From Streptomyces sp. DH-12 (GTDB taxonomy: Bacteria; Actinomycetota; Actinomycetes; Streptomycetales; Streptomycetaceae), in contig NZ_PPFB01000001.1 in assembly GCF_002899455.1 (NCBI RefSeq), positions 2,262,501 through 2,326,500 of the forward strand: a stretch of DNA of 64,000 nt, read 5' to 3'. Positions 20,246 through 32,151 of the stretch are shown here, one piece after another. Position numbers and translations under genes: made by a program. Within the stretch, counting starts at the first letter, position 1. Each line of letters opens with the position of its first letter. Under the pieces are notes generated by a model. That model worked only from the letters and a program-made list of their open reading frames with translations, had not been told where the DNA came from and searched no databases.

Positions 20246-23200
20246 TCAGACGGGGGCGGCCGCGCCCGTCAGCTCGTCGATCACCTCCCGGGTGGCGGGT
20301 CCGACGAGCGGCCCCCAGACGCGCGGGGCGTCCGCGAGCCAGCCCGCCACGGCCGCCGCGAGGCCCGGCACGTGGCGGGCCAGATCGGCGAGGGTGCGGT
20401 CGAGGCGGGCGGCGCCCTCGGCCGTGCGGACGAGGAGCAGTCCCGTGCGGTGGACGAGCACCCGCAGCTCCGGGCCGGTGTTCCGGGCGGCGGCGCGCAA
20501 CACCGCGTCCAGTACGCCGGGGTCGGCCTCCCGGGCGAGCAGCGTGTCGAGCAGGGCGCGGCGCAGGGGGCGGGAGGCGGAGGCGCCGGGCGCGGCGAGG
20601 ACGCCGGCGAGGGCCAGCCGCAGGGGGCGCGGGCCGTCGTCGAGCAGCTCGGTGAGGAGCAGACGCAGCACGGCGCGGGCGGCGGGGCCGAGGTCGAGGC
20701 GGCGGTCGGCGTACCCGGCGACGCTGCCGGTCAGTTCGGGCCGCAGGGCCACGACCTCCCGTACGAGGGCGGCGACCGGCCGCGCGAGGGCGGGCGTGGT
20801 GGCGTCGGCGAGGGCGCGGAAGGTGTCGTCCGCGTCCGTGCCCTCCGTGAGCCGCGTGCGGAAGGCGTCGAGCACGGGCTCGGTGTGGGTCGTCAGGGCG
20901 TCGGTGAGCGCGCTCGGCGGGAAGTGCGGGTCGCCCTCCGCGAACCGCTCCAGGGCGCGGGCGAGATGGCGGCCCCTGCTGTCCGGGTCGCGGACCAGGA
21001 GGGCGAGGGCGCCGCCGTGCAGCGCGCGGTCGGCGGTGCGCACGAGGACCGCGAGGGCGGCGTACCGCAGCAGCGTGCGGTCGCCGAGGTCGCGGGCGTA
21101 CGGCGCGACCCGCAGGCCGTGGGTGACGGCCGCGGCCCGGCGGGCGGGGCGCGGGTCCTCGGCCCAGCGGTCGACGGCCCGGCACATCGTGCCGGGCTCC
21201 TCCTCGGCCAGCACGGCGAGCAGTTCGTCGGCCCGCCGGTGCGGACTGTCGGCCAGCGCCTCGGTCAGCGCGTCGGGCGCGGCGTGGCGGTGCGTGTGCA
21301 GCAGGGCCTGCGCGGCGGTCGCCACGGTGGCGTGCGGGGTGGCCGGCAGCGGCCGCTCGTCGTCGAACCAGCGGATCAGGTACGGCAGTACGGTCGCGGG
21401 CTCGGCGGTGAGCAGGCCGGCGACGGCGTCGAGGAAGCGGGGGGCGCTCTCGCACGGAGGCCCGTCGGCCGGCACCAGGCGGCGCAGCAGGGCGCACCGC
21501 GCGTCCACGGGCAGCCGCAGCCGCGTCCAGAAGGCGGGGCCCAGCCCGGGCGGGACGGCCCTCCGCTGCTCCCGCCAGGCGACGACGCGGTCGGCGAGCA
21601 GACGCAGCACGTCCGCATACGGGCCGGCGTCCGGTACGCGGGTGAGGACGCCGGTGAGCAGGCGGCAGGCCCACCAGGAGCCGGGGTCGGCGTCCAGGGC
21701 GTGCGTCAGGTCGGCCAGACGGGACGAGAGCCGGGCGGCGCCGTGCCTGCGGGCGAGGCACAGCAGGGCCTCGACGACGGGACCGATGCGGTGGCGGGGC
21801 ACGGGCTCGGTGTCGGCGGCGGAGGCGGGAGCGGGGGCGTGCACCAGGGTGTGCAGGGCGCCGTCCAGGTCGAGGTGGGCGCCCTGGAGCCAGTCGGCGA
21901 GCTCCTCGTGCCCGAACCGGTAGCCGTCCCCGGCCGGGACGAGGAGCCCTTCGGCGAGCACGGCGTCCGCCCATCCGGGCGCCGCGCCGCCGTGCCGGCC
22001 GGAGGCGGTCGCGAACCCGGTCCCCGGTTCGGGGAACAGCTCCTCGAACGACGCGCGGTCCAGTGCCCCGTCCTCCGTGCCGAGGCAGCGCCGGGCCGCC
22101 TCGTGCGCCTTCCCCGCGGCCCTGGCGGCCAGACGGCGTACGGCGGTGCCGCGGACGCCGAGCCCTCCGGCGAGGCGCTGGGCGATCCGCAGGCACGTGA
22201 GGTCCAGGTGGGCGGCGAGCACGTCGTCGCGGTCGACGGGACCGTCGGGTGCCGCCGCGGCGACGTCCGACCGGACCTCGGCGAGCAGCCGCAGGGTCAG
22301 CGGGTGGGCCGCGTCGGCCTCGCTGACGGCGCCCTCGGGGATGCCGTACCGGGCGCGGGCCTCGCGGGCCTCGTCGGCGGTGAGGTCGCCGAGGACCACG
22401 CACGGCGGGAGCCCCTCGGGGCCCGTGCCGCCGTGGTGGGGCAGGCCGGACGCGAAGCCGGCCTCCTCCCAGTGCTCGGCGCCGCAGGACACCACCAGGC
22501 GGGTGCCCGTGGCGCGCAGCCGGCGCGCGGTCTCCTCGGCCCACGCGACGCGCCGCCGGTACAGTCCGGGCGCCATCTGCCCGAGGTCGTCGAGGAGGAG
22601 CAGCAGGGGGCGGCCGGCGGTGTGGGCGAGCAGCGCGAGACGCTCGGGCGCGAGGTCGCCGAGGTCCTGCGGCGGGAACGGCATGCGGGCGGTCACGTCG
22701 GCCGCGGCCCGCTCCAGGGCGCGGCGGGCGGCGTCGGCGACCGAGGTGTCGTCCTCACGCAGGTCGGCCCCGCGCAGCCACAGCGTGGGCAGGCCCTCGC
22801 GGTGGCGGCGGCCGGCGAGGGCGGCGAGTTCGGTGCTGCGGCCGCTCCCGGGCGGCCCGACGAGGCCCAGCACGGCGGCGTCGCCCCGATCGAAGGCGTG
22901 AAGCTCCGTGCGCACGGCGGGCCGTTCGACGGGCTCGACGACCGCCTGCGGGCCGTGACGGGCCACCGAGGCGGCGGTGAGGCCGACCAGCCCGGCGAGG
23001 TTGAGGTCGCTCCCGTACGCGGGGACCGTGGCCGCGTTCTCCATGAGCAGCCCGGCGAGGGCGGGGACCGTGGGGCGCAGGGGGACGGCGAAGCCGACGT
23101 CGGAGGCGGCGGTGCGCAGCGCGGTGCCGAGAACGCCGACGACGGTGCCGGTGGCGGGGTCGAGCACGGGGCCGCCCGCCGCGCCGCCGCCGAGCCGCAG

Positions 23201-23665
23201 CGCGTCCCGCCCGGCGGTGCCGACGGCCAGCTCCAGGGCGCCGGGCACGCGGTGGGCGCGGTCGGTGGCGGTGTACGTCACGGTGGTCGTCCCGAGCACC
23301 CGCGCCTCACGCCAGCCCCCGGCGGGGATCCGCACGTACGCGCCGGTCTCCACGGTGTCCCGCGAGGTGACCGGCAGGGGGGCGACGCCGAGGTCGCCCG
23401 CGCGCACCAGGGCCAGGCCGAGGGCGGGCAACGGCGTGACGGCGTCGGCGGTCACGATGCTGTGGCGGCCCTCCGCGCCGTACAGCACGAGGCGGGGCAG
23501 GCCGTCGACGGCCTCGTGGCTGGTGATCACGGTGCCGTGCCGGTCGGCCACGAAGCCGGTGCCGCGCGGGCGGCCGGCCAGGTCGTGGAGCGCGACCAGT
23601 CCGGGGTCCGCGGCGGCCCGGAACGGCTCGAGGGCGTGCCTCGGGGCGTGGAGCGACGGCATCAT
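20246..23665 (-). CDS. Trypsin-like (degenerate)-P-loop NTPase fusion protein, STAND-like
   Basis: An 1139-residue protein. The N-terminal 200 residues have the fold pattern of trypsin-like peptidases (GTGFVADRHGTVITSHEAV, then GAAGGPVLDPATGTVVGV). The catalytic serine of GNSGGP is alanine (A163), and the usual aspartate of the DLALL segment is glycine, so it is probably not an active protease. A P-loop NTPase follows: GPPGSGRST at 270-278, with arginine for the Walker A lysine, and LLLLLDD at 354-360. A GYRFGHEELADWL segment like the winged-helix end of STAND ATPases comes next, then about 500 residues of helical-repeat type. AGGAGG precedes two ATGs, at 23665 and 23662; either may be used. 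Signalling or defence is possible, but unproven. Confidence 0.75.
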   Translation of the reverse strand: MMPSLHAPRHALEPFRAAADPGLVALHDLAGRPRGTGFVADRHGTVITSHEAVDGLPRLVLYGAEGRHSIVTADAVTPLPALGLALVRAGDLGVAPLPVTSRDTVETGAYVRIPAGGWREARVLGTTTVTYTATDRAHRVPGALELAVGTAGRDALRLGGGAAGGPVLDPATGTVVGVLGTALRTAASDVGFAVPLRPTVPALAGLLMENAATVPAYGSDLNLAGLVGLTAASVARHGPQAVVEPVERPAVRTELHAFDRGDAAVLGLVGPPGSGRSTELAALAGRRHREGLPTLWLRGADLREDDTSVADAARRALERAAADVTARMPFPPQDLGDLAPERLALLAHTAGRPLLLLLDDLGQMAPGLYRRRVAWAEETARRLRATGTRLVVSCGAEHWEEAGFASGLPHHGGTGPEGLPPCVVLGDLTADEAREARARYGIPEGAVSEADAAHPLTLRLLAEVRSDVAAAAPDGPVDRDDVLAAHLDLTCLRIAQRLAGGLGVRGTAVRRLAARAAGKAHEAARRCLGTEDGALDRASFEELFPEPGTGFATASGRHGGAAPGWADAVLAEGLLVPAGDGYRFGHEELADWLQGAHLDLDGALHTLVHAPAPASAADTEPVPRHRIGPVVEALLCLARRHGAARLSSRLADLTHALDADPGSWWACRLLTGVLTRVPDAGPYADVLRLLADRVVAWREQRRAVPPGLGPAFWTRLRLPVDARCALLRRLVPADGPPCESAPRFLDAVAGLLTAEPATVLPYLIRWFDDERPLPATPHATVATAAQALLHTHRHAAPDALTEALADSPHRRADELLAVLAEEEPGTMCRAVDRWAEDPRPARRAAAVTHGLRVAPYARDLGDRTLLRYAALAVLVRTADRALHGGALALLVRDPDSRGRHLARALERFAEGDPHFPPSALTDALTTHTEPVLDAFRTRLTEGTDADDTFRALADATTPALARPVAALVREVVALRPELTGSVAGYADRRLDLGPAARAVLRLLLTELLDDGPRPLRLALAGVLAAPGASASRPLRRALLDTLLAREADPGVLDAVLRAAARNTGPELRVLVHRTGLLLVRTAEGAARLDRTLADLARHVPGLAAAVAGWLADAPRVWGPLVGPATREVIDELTGAAAPV

Positions 23666-23853
23666 GGAGCCTCCTGCCGTGCCGTACCTGGTGCCTTGCC
23701 CGCGACCTTAGGGCCCCGATGATCAGCGGCACAGATCGGCCGGCGAACGCGCCCCCTTCCACTCCCCCGCTTCGCTCCGAGCGCCCGCGCGTGCGGGTGA
23801 ACGGAACGGGGTGGACGGACAGACCCTGGGGACGGGGGAACCGAGGGGGGACC

Positions 23854-23895
23854 GTGGAGCGGCGCCATGCCCCTCCCCGTGTCGCGCCGCTCCAC
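23854..23895. repeat. 12-bp inverted repeat downstream of truB
   Basis: Perfect 12-nt arms GTGGAGCGGCGC (23854-23865) and its complement (23884-23895) flank an 18-nt loop. Together with the hairpin at 23914-23931 it forms tandem structures past truB. It may be a second terminator or an operator for the gene starting at 23665. Confidence 0.5.
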
Positions 23896-23913
23896 GGGCG
23901 GCCTCGGCGGAAG

Positions 23914-23931
23914 CGGCCCCCGGAGGGGCCG
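23914..23931 (-). terminator. truB terminator hairpin
   Basis: Arms CGGCCCC and GGGGCCG pair around a 4-nt loop directly past the truB stop codon (23935). It closes the long rimP-to-truB operon. Confidence 0.6.
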
Positions 23932-23934
23932 TCC

Positions 23935-24843
23935 TCACGCGGCGAAGACCGCCAGGCTCTTCGCCTTCCCCCGCTGCTCCTCCACGAGGGCCAGGAACCG
24001 CTCCCCGGGGCCGAAGACCGCCACCGCGCCCCTGCCGGCGTACTCCTCCGGCATGTCCAGGCGGACGCCGTTCGTCAGCAGCTTGGCGCGGCGTTCGTCG
24101 ACGTCCCAGCGGGGGAAGGCGGCCGCCGCGGCCTCGGCGATCGGCATGACCGTCAGCTTCTCCTGGAGCTCGTCCAGGGTCTTCGCCGCGTCCAGGCGGT
24201 AGGGGCCGACGCGGGTGCGCCGCAGCGCGGTCAGGTGGCCGCCCACGCCCAGTCCCGCCCCCAGGTCGCGGGCGAGGGCGCGGATGTACGTGCCGGAGGA
24301 GCAGACGACCGAGACCACCAGGTCCAGCACCGGCGTGCCGTCCTCGGCGACGGCCTCGCGGACGTCGTACACGGAGAACGAGGAGACGGTGACCGGCCGG
24401 GCGGGGATGTCGAAGTCCTCGCCCTCCCGCGCGCGCTTGTAGGAGCGCACCCCGTCGATCTTGATGGCGCTGACCTTGGACGGCACCTGCATGAGGTCGC
24501 CGGTCAGGGCGGCGATCCCGGCGTCGATGGCCTCGCGGGTCACCTTCGAGGCGTCGGCGGAGGCGGTGATCTCCCCCTCGGCGTCGTCGGTGACGGTGGT
24601 CTGGCCGAGCCGGACCGTGCCGAGGTACTCCTTCTCGGTCAGCGCCAGGTGGCCGAGGAGCTTGGTCGCCCGCTCCATGCCGAGGACGAGGACGCCCGTC
24701 GCCATCGGGTCGAGCGTGCCGGCGTGGCCCACCCGGCGGGTGCGGGCGATGCCGCGCATCTTGGCGACCACGTCGTGCGAAGTGAAGCCCGACGGCTTGT
24801 CGACGATGACAAGGCCGTCGGGCGTGGTCTGCTTCTGGGTCAT
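23935..24843 (-). CDS. truB: tRNA pseudouridine(55) synthase
   Basis: A 302-residue enzyme that makes pseudouridine 55 in the T-loop of tRNAs. The TruB core is plain: GLVIVDKPSGFTSHDVV, then RRVGHAGTLDPMATGVL with the catalytic aspartate. A C-terminal PUA-type domain is suggested after residue 240. The ATG overlaps the rbfA stop (ATGA at 24840-24843). It is the last gene of the translation operon. Confidence 0.95.
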   Translation of the reverse strand: MTQKQTTPDGLVIVDKPSGFTSHDVVAKMRGIARTRRVGHAGTLDPMATGVLVLGMERATKLLGHLALTEKEYLGTVRLGQTTVTDDAEGEITASADASKVTREAIDAGIAALTGDLMQVPSKVSAIKIDGVRSYKRAREGEDFDIPARPVTVSSFSVYDVREAVAEDGTPVLDLVVSVVCSSGTYIRALARDLGAGLGVGGHLTALRRTRVGPYRLDAAKTLDELQEKLTVMPIAEAAAAAFPRWDVDERRAKLLTNGVRLDMPEEYAGRGAVAVFGPGERFLALVEEQRGKAKSLAVFAA

Positions 24844-25289
24844 TCGGCGGTGTCGTCCGTCTCGTCGTCGCCCGGCTTGCGGTACGGGTCGGCCTCGCCG
24901 GCGTACGCGGCGCCCGCGGACGCCTCGCGCACCTTGGCGTCGGACTGGCGCGCCTTGTCGAGGAGGTCCTCGATGGTGCGCGCGGTGTCCGGCAGGGCGT
25001 CCATGACGAAGGTGAGGGTCGGGGTGAACTTCACGCCCGCCGCCCGGCCCACCTCGGAGCGCAGCACGCCCTTGGCGGACTCCAGGCCGGCCGCGGCCGC
25101 CTTCCGCTCCTCGTCGTCCCCGTACACCGTGTAGAAGACGGTCGCCTCCCTGAGGTCACCGGTGACCCGGGTGTCCGTGATGGTGACGTGCGAGCCGAGC
25201 CGCGGGTCCTTGATCCCGCGCTGCAGCTTCTGGGCCACCACCTCTCGGATGAGGTCCGCCAGCCTCTTGGCACGCGCGTTGTCGGCCAC
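24840..25289 (-). CDS. rbfA: Ribosome-binding factor A
   Basis: A 149-residue 30S maturation factor acting on the 5' end of 16S rRNA. The KH-like core is seen in IREVVAQKLQRGIKDPRLGSHVTITD, LREATVFYTVYG and FTPTLTFVMD. An actinobacterial acidic tail of about 35 residues follows. GTG 25289 has AAGGAGACGG upstream. The stop overlaps truB. Confidence 0.94.
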   Translation of the reverse strand: MADNARAKRLADLIREVVAQKLQRGIKDPRLGSHVTITDTRVTGDLREATVFYTVYGDDEERKAAAAGLESAKGVLRSEVGRAAGVKFTPTLTFVMDALPDTARTIEDLLDKARQSDAKVREASAGAAYAGEADPYRKPGDDETDDTAE

Positions 25290-25322
25290 TGGTCCGTCTC
25301 CTTAAGTGCTTAGCGTCTTGCT

Positions 25323-25616
25323 TCAGTCTTCGTCGCTGTGGAGCCTGCGTCGAACCGAGAGCAGTTCCACCTCGGGCCGCCCGGCGACCAGCCGCTCGCA
25401 GCGGTCGAGGACGTCGGTGAGGTGGCTCCATTCCCCGGAGACCACCGCGAGGCCGATCTCGGCCCTGCGGTGCAGGTTCTGGTTCCCGGTCTCCGCCACG
25501 CTGACCGCGTACTTCCGCTGCAGTTCGGCGACGATCGGGCGGACGACGGAGCGCTTCTCCTTGAGCGAGTGGACGTCGCCGAGGAGCAGGTCGAAGGACA
25601 GAGTCCCCACATACAT
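25323..25616 (-). CDS. DUF503/YlxP-like protein
   Basis: A 97-residue protein of the DUF503 family, which in Firmicutes (ylxP) and Actinobacteria sits between infB and rbfA. The core reads LSFDLLLGDVHSLKEKRS, VSVAETGNQNLHRRAEIGLAVVSGE and CERLVAGRPEVELL. Its biochemical role is not established; the position suggests ribosome assembly or RNA binding. ATG 25616 fits the family N-terminus (MYVGTLSF), but no good Shine-Dalgarno is seen ahead of it. Confidence 0.85.
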   Translation of the reverse strand: MYVGTLSFDLLLGDVHSLKEKRSVVRPIVAELQRKYAVSVAETGNQNLHRRAEIGLAVVSGEWSHLTDVLDRCERLVAGRPEVELLSVRRRLHSDED

Positions 25617-25730
25617 GTGTGCATCCGGATGACCCGCCGGCTCGGGATCAGGGGCCTCCCCGGTCCGGACGGAGCCGGTACCCCGGGGAAGGGCGCCGCA
25701 GCGGCGCCGGTACGGGAACCGTACACGCAA

Positions 25731-25780
25731 CGGCCGGGGCCGATCGACGGAAATTCGCTTCCGCCGACCGGCCCCGATCG
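25731..25780 (-). terminator. infB-ylxP intergenic hairpin
   Basis: Arms of 18 nt with two mismatches lie within 25731-25752 and 25759-25780, with a loop of about 6 nt. The structure sits directly past the infB stop codon. The downstream genes continue on the same strand, so it may be a leaky terminator or a processing/stability element. A smaller GGCGCCG/CGGCGCC hairpin lies at 25692-25708. Confidence 0.5.
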
Positions 25781-25793
25781 CGTGCTGCTGCGG

Positions 25794-28784
<2,991 letters not shown>

Positions 28785-28822
28785 TTCGCTCCTTTGAGGT
28801 CCGGGTTGCGTCCGGACCGTCG

Positions 28823-28868
28823 CTAGTTCATGGGCGTACTCATCGCGTACTCATCGAGTGCTCATCGC
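28823..28868 (-). repeat. Three 11-bp direct repeats forming overlapping mini-ORFs in the infB leader
   Basis: On the plus strand GTACTCATCGC, GTACTCATCGA and GTGCTCATCGC lie head to tail at 28836-28868. On the minus strand each holds an ATG. Three mini-ORFs result: MSTR (28865-28851), MSTR (28854-28840) and MSTPMN (28843-28823). Each stop overlaps the next start as ATGA. The last ends 38 nt before infB. Whether they are translated is unknown. Confidence 0.55.
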
Positions 28869-28902
28869 AATCTCGACCTGCTTTCGACTCGCGAGGTACC
28901 AG

Positions 28903-28926
28903 GCCGTACGGGGGTTTCCGTACGGC
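28903..28926 (-). terminator. Hairpin between ylxR and infB
   Basis: Perfect 9-nt arms GCCGTACGG and CCGTACGGC flank a 6-nt loop right past the ylxR stop (28933). Genes continue on the same strand, so it may act as an attenuator or processing site rather than a full stop. Confidence 0.5.
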
Positions 28927-28932
28927 AAGTTC

Positions 28933-29253
28933 TTACCGTGTCGCCTGTCCAGCGGACGTGTCAGCCGCTGATCGGCAACTCTGCGCCTGCTCGACGTAGT
29001 GGCGCAACGCCTTTACGTCGAGCGGTCCCGGGACGCGGAACGCCCGCGGGAACGCCCTGCGGCGCACCGCCTGGTCGAGACAGACCGGTACGGGGTGCAC
29101 ATACGCACCCCGGCCGGGCAGCGTACCGCGTGGATCCGGGACGCATGCGTCCTCGGTCACCACGATCCGCAGCAGCTCGCCCTTGACCGCTCGCTCGCGG
29201 CACCCCACGCACATGCGCTCGGGGCACACGCCAGCCTGTGTCCGGCCAGACAC
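28933..29253 (-). CDS. YlxR/DUF448 RNA-binding protein
   Basis: A 106-residue protein of the YlxR family, found between nusA and infB in many bacteria and thought to be a nucleic-acid-binding protein. The family motif MCVGCRERAVKGELLRIV is followed by PDPRGTLPGRGAYVHPVPVCLDQAVRRRAFPRAF (GRGAY core). GTG 29253 gives the usual streptomycete N-terminus (VSGRTQAG), although GGAG abuts the start codon; an internal GTG or ATG could be used instead. Confidence 0.85.
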   Translation of the reverse strand: MSGRTQAGVCPERMCVGCRERAVKGELLRIVVTEDACVPDPRGTLPGRGAYVHPVPVCLDQAVRRRAFPRAFRVPGPLDVKALRHYVEQAQSCRSAADTSAGQATR

Positions 29254-29354
29254 TCCTCAGTCTACCTCCCCGGACCGACCTCACCCCTCCGGGGCAAGAA
29301 TCGAACACCGTCATGAGCAAAGCTGTCGTGATCTCAGCCCATCGCGGCCTGGAT

Positions 29355-30341
29355 CTATTCCCCGGTCTGTTCCGTGTCCGGCCGGATGTCGATCCTCCAG
29401 CCGGTCAGCCGGGCGGCCAGGCGGGCGTTCTGCCCCTCCTTGCCGATGGCCAGCGAGAGCTGGTAGTCCGGCACGGTGACCCGGGCGGACCGGGCGGCCA
29501 GGTCGACGACGTCCACCTTGGAGACGCGGGCCGGGGACAGGGCGTTCGCCACCATCTCGGCCGGGTCGTCGGACCAGTCGACGATGTCGATCTTCTCGCC
29601 GTTCAGCTCCGCCATGACGTTGCGCACACGGCCGCCCATGGGGCCGATGCAGGCGCCCTTGGCGTTCAGCCCGGAGCGGGTGGAGCGCACGGCGATCTTG
29701 GTGCGGTGACCCGCCTCACGGGCGATCGCGGCGATCTCCACGGAGCCGTCGGCGATCTCCGGCACCTCGAGGGCGAACAGCTTCTTCACCAGATTGGGAT
29801 GCGTGCGCGAAAGGGTGACGGACGGACCGCGCACCCCCTTGGCCACCCGGACGACGTACGACCGCAGGCGCGTGCCGTGCGGGTAGGACTCGCCGGGGAC
29901 CTGCTCCTGCACCGGCAGGATGGCCTCCAGCTTGCCGATGTCCACCAGCACGTTCTTCGGGTCGCGGCCCTGCTGGACCACGCCGGTGACGATGTCGCCC
30001 TCACGGCCGGCGTACTCGCCGAGCGTGGCGTCGTCCTCGGCGTCGCGCAGGCGCTGCAGGATGACCTGCTTGGCCGTGGTGGCGGCGATGCGGCCGAAAC
30101 CGGACGGGGTGTCGTCGAACTCGCGGGGCTCCTGGCCCTCTTCGAGGTCGTCGGGGTCCTCCTTCGCCCACACGGTCACATGTCCGGTCTTCCGGTCGAG
30201 CTCCACGCGCGCGCGCCGGCGGCTTCCCTCGGTGCGGTGGTAGGCGATGAGGAGGGCCGACTCGATCGCCTCGACCAGCAGGTCGAAGGAGATCTCCTTC
30301 TCCCGCACCAAGCCCCGCAGGGCGCTCATGTCGATGTCCAC
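29355..30341 (-). CDS. nusA: Transcription termination/antitermination factor NusA
   Basis: A 328-residue RNA polymerase-associated factor for pausing, termination and antitermination. The N-terminal RNAP-binding domain ([20 protein letters not shown]) is followed by an S1 domain ([22 protein letters not shown]) and two KH domains ([18 protein letters not shown] and [16 protein letters not shown]). It lacks the C-terminal acidic repeats of E. coli NusA, as is normal here. GTG 30341 has GAGGAGG at 8 nt and lies 2 nt after the rimP stop. Confidence 0.96.
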   Translation of the reverse strand: MDIDMSALRGLVREKEISFDLLVEAIESALLIAYHRTEGSRRRARVELDRKTGHVTVWAKEDPDDLEEGQEPREFDDTPSGFGRIAATTAKQVILQRLRDAEDDATLGEYAGREGDIVTGVVQQGRDPKNVLVDIGKLEAILPVQEQVPGESYPHGTRLRSYVVRVAKGVRGPSVTLSRTHPNLVKKLFALEVPEIADGSVEIAAIAREAGHRTKIAVRSTRSGLNAKGACIGPMGGRVRNVMAELNGEKIDIVDWSDDPAEMVANALSPARVSKVDVVDLAARSARVTVPDYQLSLAIGKEGQNARLAARLTGWRIDIRPDTEQTGE

Positions 30342-30343
30342 GG

Positions 30344-30862
30344 CTACGCCTCCTCTTCCTTCTTGTCGTTCTTGTCGGACGCGTCGTCCTTGCGGTTGAA
30401 CTCGACCTGGACGCGCGCCCTGGCGATGTCGCCGAAGGCGAGTCGGCGCGCGGTGGCCTTGCGGCCCTTGACGCCGGGCACCTCGAGGTCGAGGCCCTCG
30501 TCGTCCGCCGCGAGGACGCGGGCGACCAGCTCGCCGCCCTCGGCGAGCTGGAACCGCACCAGGCGGCCGGTGGCGCGCACGAAGTGACGGTGCTCGGTCA
30601 GCAGGCGCTCCGCGCCGGGGGTGCCGACCTCGAGGGTGTACTCCGCGCTGCCCATCGCGTCGGTCTCGTCGAGCTTCGCCGAGAGCGCGCGGCTCACATC
30701 GGCGATCCGGTCGAGGTCGGCCCCGGTGTCGGAGTCGACGACGACGCGCAGCACACGCTTGCGGCCGACCGCGTCGACGGCGATCTCTTCGAGATCCAGG
30801 CCCTGGGAGCTGACGAGCGGTTCCAGAAGTTCTCGAAGCCTCTCGCTCTGGGTGGTGCTCAT
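30344..30862 (-). CDS. rimP: Ribosome maturation factor RimP
   Basis: A 172-residue 30S assembly factor. The two-domain RimP pattern is seen in [38 protein letters not shown] and [29 protein letters not shown] lysine/glutamate-rich tail closes the protein. ATG 30862 is preceded by GAGGAG at 9 nt; the long upstream open frame has no family sequence. It is the first gene of the rimP-nusA-ylxR-infB-ylxP-rbfA-truB operon and diverges from the lipoprotein gene at 31082. Confidence 0.93.
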   Translation of the reverse strand: MSTTQSERLRELLEPLVSSQGLDLEEIAVDAVGRKRVLRVVVDSDTGADLDRIADVSRALSAKLDETDAMGSAEYTLEVGTPGAERLLTEHRHFVRATGRLVRFQLAEGGELVARVLAADDEGLDLEVPGVKGRKATARRLAFGDIARARVQVEFNRKDDASDKNDKKEEEA

Positions 30863-31081
30863 CCGGGTGACTCCTCGGCCGCGTGTGCTGTTGTGGGACG
30901 GTGCGCGTGTCTGCACAAAGGGTATCCGGTCGCAAGGGGTGTTGCCGTCCACCCTTGGCCACCCGGTCGGCCAGGGTGCCGCTGGCCGGCGCCGGACGGG
31001 CCTGCGGGTACCGTGATCACGGGCCCCGCCCGATCTCCTGTTCCCGTCCCGTTCGTCACGAACCCCCCGAGGACGCCTGCC

Positions 31082-31639
31082 GTGTCGTTCCCCCTGTCTC
31101 CGCGCGCCCGCTCGGGGCCGCGCAGAAGGAGTCTGCTCGCCGCCGCGCCGACGGCCCTGCTGGTGGCGGGCTGTTCCACCGGTTCCGACGACCCGGGCGG
31201 CGCCGCCGCGCGGCCCTCGGCCGCCGAGCGGACCCGGGCGCGCGCGGCCCGGGACAGCCGGGCGCTGGCCGCGCGGTACGACGCGGTCGCCGCCGCGCAC
31301 CCGGAGCTGGCGGAGCGTCTGCGTCCGCTGCGGGCGGACGTGGTGCGGCACGCGGAGGCGTTCGAGGCGGGCGCGGCGGGCTCGCCCTCGCCGTCGGTGT
31401 CGTCCGCTCCCTCGGCCGGGGCGACCGCGGCGGCCGCGCCGACGTCGGCTCCGTCGCCGGCCGGGGTGCCCGCGAACGAGAAGGACGCGCTCGCCCAGCT
31501 CGCCGCCGCGGAACGGGAGATCGCCGACCGCCGGACCGAGGAGCTGCTGACCGCGCCGGCCGAGCTGGCCCGCCTGCTGGCCTCGGTGTCGGCGTCCGGG
31601 GCGGCGCACGTGTACCTGTTGACGGAGGCCCGACGGTGA
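31082..31639 (+). CDS. Putative lipoprotein, possibly Tat-exported
   Basis: A 185-residue secreted protein. An arginine-rich start (RRRSLL) is followed by a hydrophobic stretch and the lipobox LLVAGC, with the modified cysteine at residue 31. The twin-arginine character suggests Tat export. The mature part is Ala/Arg/Glu-rich and helical, with a Ser/Pro linker (about 100-130). GTG 31082 has GAGGAC upstream. Its stop overlaps the next start (GTGA). The pairing with a ferritin-like gene suggests the two act together; the function is unknown. Confidence 0.75.
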   Translation: MSFPLSPRARSGPRRRSLLAAAPTALLVAGCSTGSDDPGGAAARPSAAERTRARAARDSRALAARYDAVAAAHPELAERLRPLRADVVRHAEAFEAGAAGSPSPSVSSAPSAGATAAAAPTSAPSPAGVPANEKDALAQLAAAEREIADRRTEELLTAPAELARLLASVSASGAAHVYLLTEARR

Positions 31640-32100
31640 GTGACGCGCAGGACAAGGAGCTGCGGGCGCTGCAGGCCGCGCTGGCCGCGGAGCACGCGGC
31701 GGTGTACGGCTACGGCGTGGTCGGCGGGCGGATCGGCGAGCAGCGGCGCACGGAGGCACGGACGGCGTACGACGCGCACCGGGCCCGCAGGGACGCACTG
31801 GTGCGCGCCGTGAGGGACGCCGGGGGTGCGCCGGTGGCCGCCGCGGCGGGGTACGCGCTGCCGTTCCCGGTGCCGGACGCGGCCTCCGCGGTGCGGCTGG
31901 CGGCGGAGCTGGAGAACCGGGTGGCGGGCGTCTACGCCGACCTGGTGCGGTCGAGCGACGGCGAGCGGCGCAGGTCGGCGGCCGAGGCGATGCGGGAGGC
32001 GGCGGTGCGGTCCGTGCGCTGGAGCGGTGAGAGCGTAGCCTTCCCTGGGCTCGCCGAGCGGAGCGGTACGGCTTCGGGCGGCCCGGCGCCGACGCCATGA
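31636..32100 (+). CDS. Ferritin-like DUF4439 protein
   Basis: A 154-residue helical protein. ALQAALAAEHAAVYGYGVVGGRIG and the later ELENRVAGVYADLVRSS are the two helix pairs of the DUF4439 ferritin-like fold, which is carried by many actinobacteria. The E/H ligands for a di-iron site are only partly apparent (EHAAVYGYG). The GTG start overlaps the lipoprotein stop, so the two are translationally coupled. Confidence 0.8.
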   Translation: MSDAQDKELRALQAALAAEHAAVYGYGVVGGRIGEQRRTEARTAYDAHRARRDALVRAVRDAGGAPVAAAAGYALPFPVPDAASAVRLAAELENRVAGVYADLVRSSDGERRRSAAEAMREAAVRSVRWSGESVAFPGLAERSGTASGGPAPTP

Positions 32101-32151
32101 CATGACGGGGGGCACCGGCACCGTGTGACAGCAGGAAGGAACGACTCGCGC

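Noticed and set aside
20045..23722. Open frame of 1225 codons opposite the trypsin-like/STAND gene
   Set aside because: It mirrors the real gene, is rich in Gly/Arg/Gln, and runs through the ribF upstream region. High GC alone explains it.
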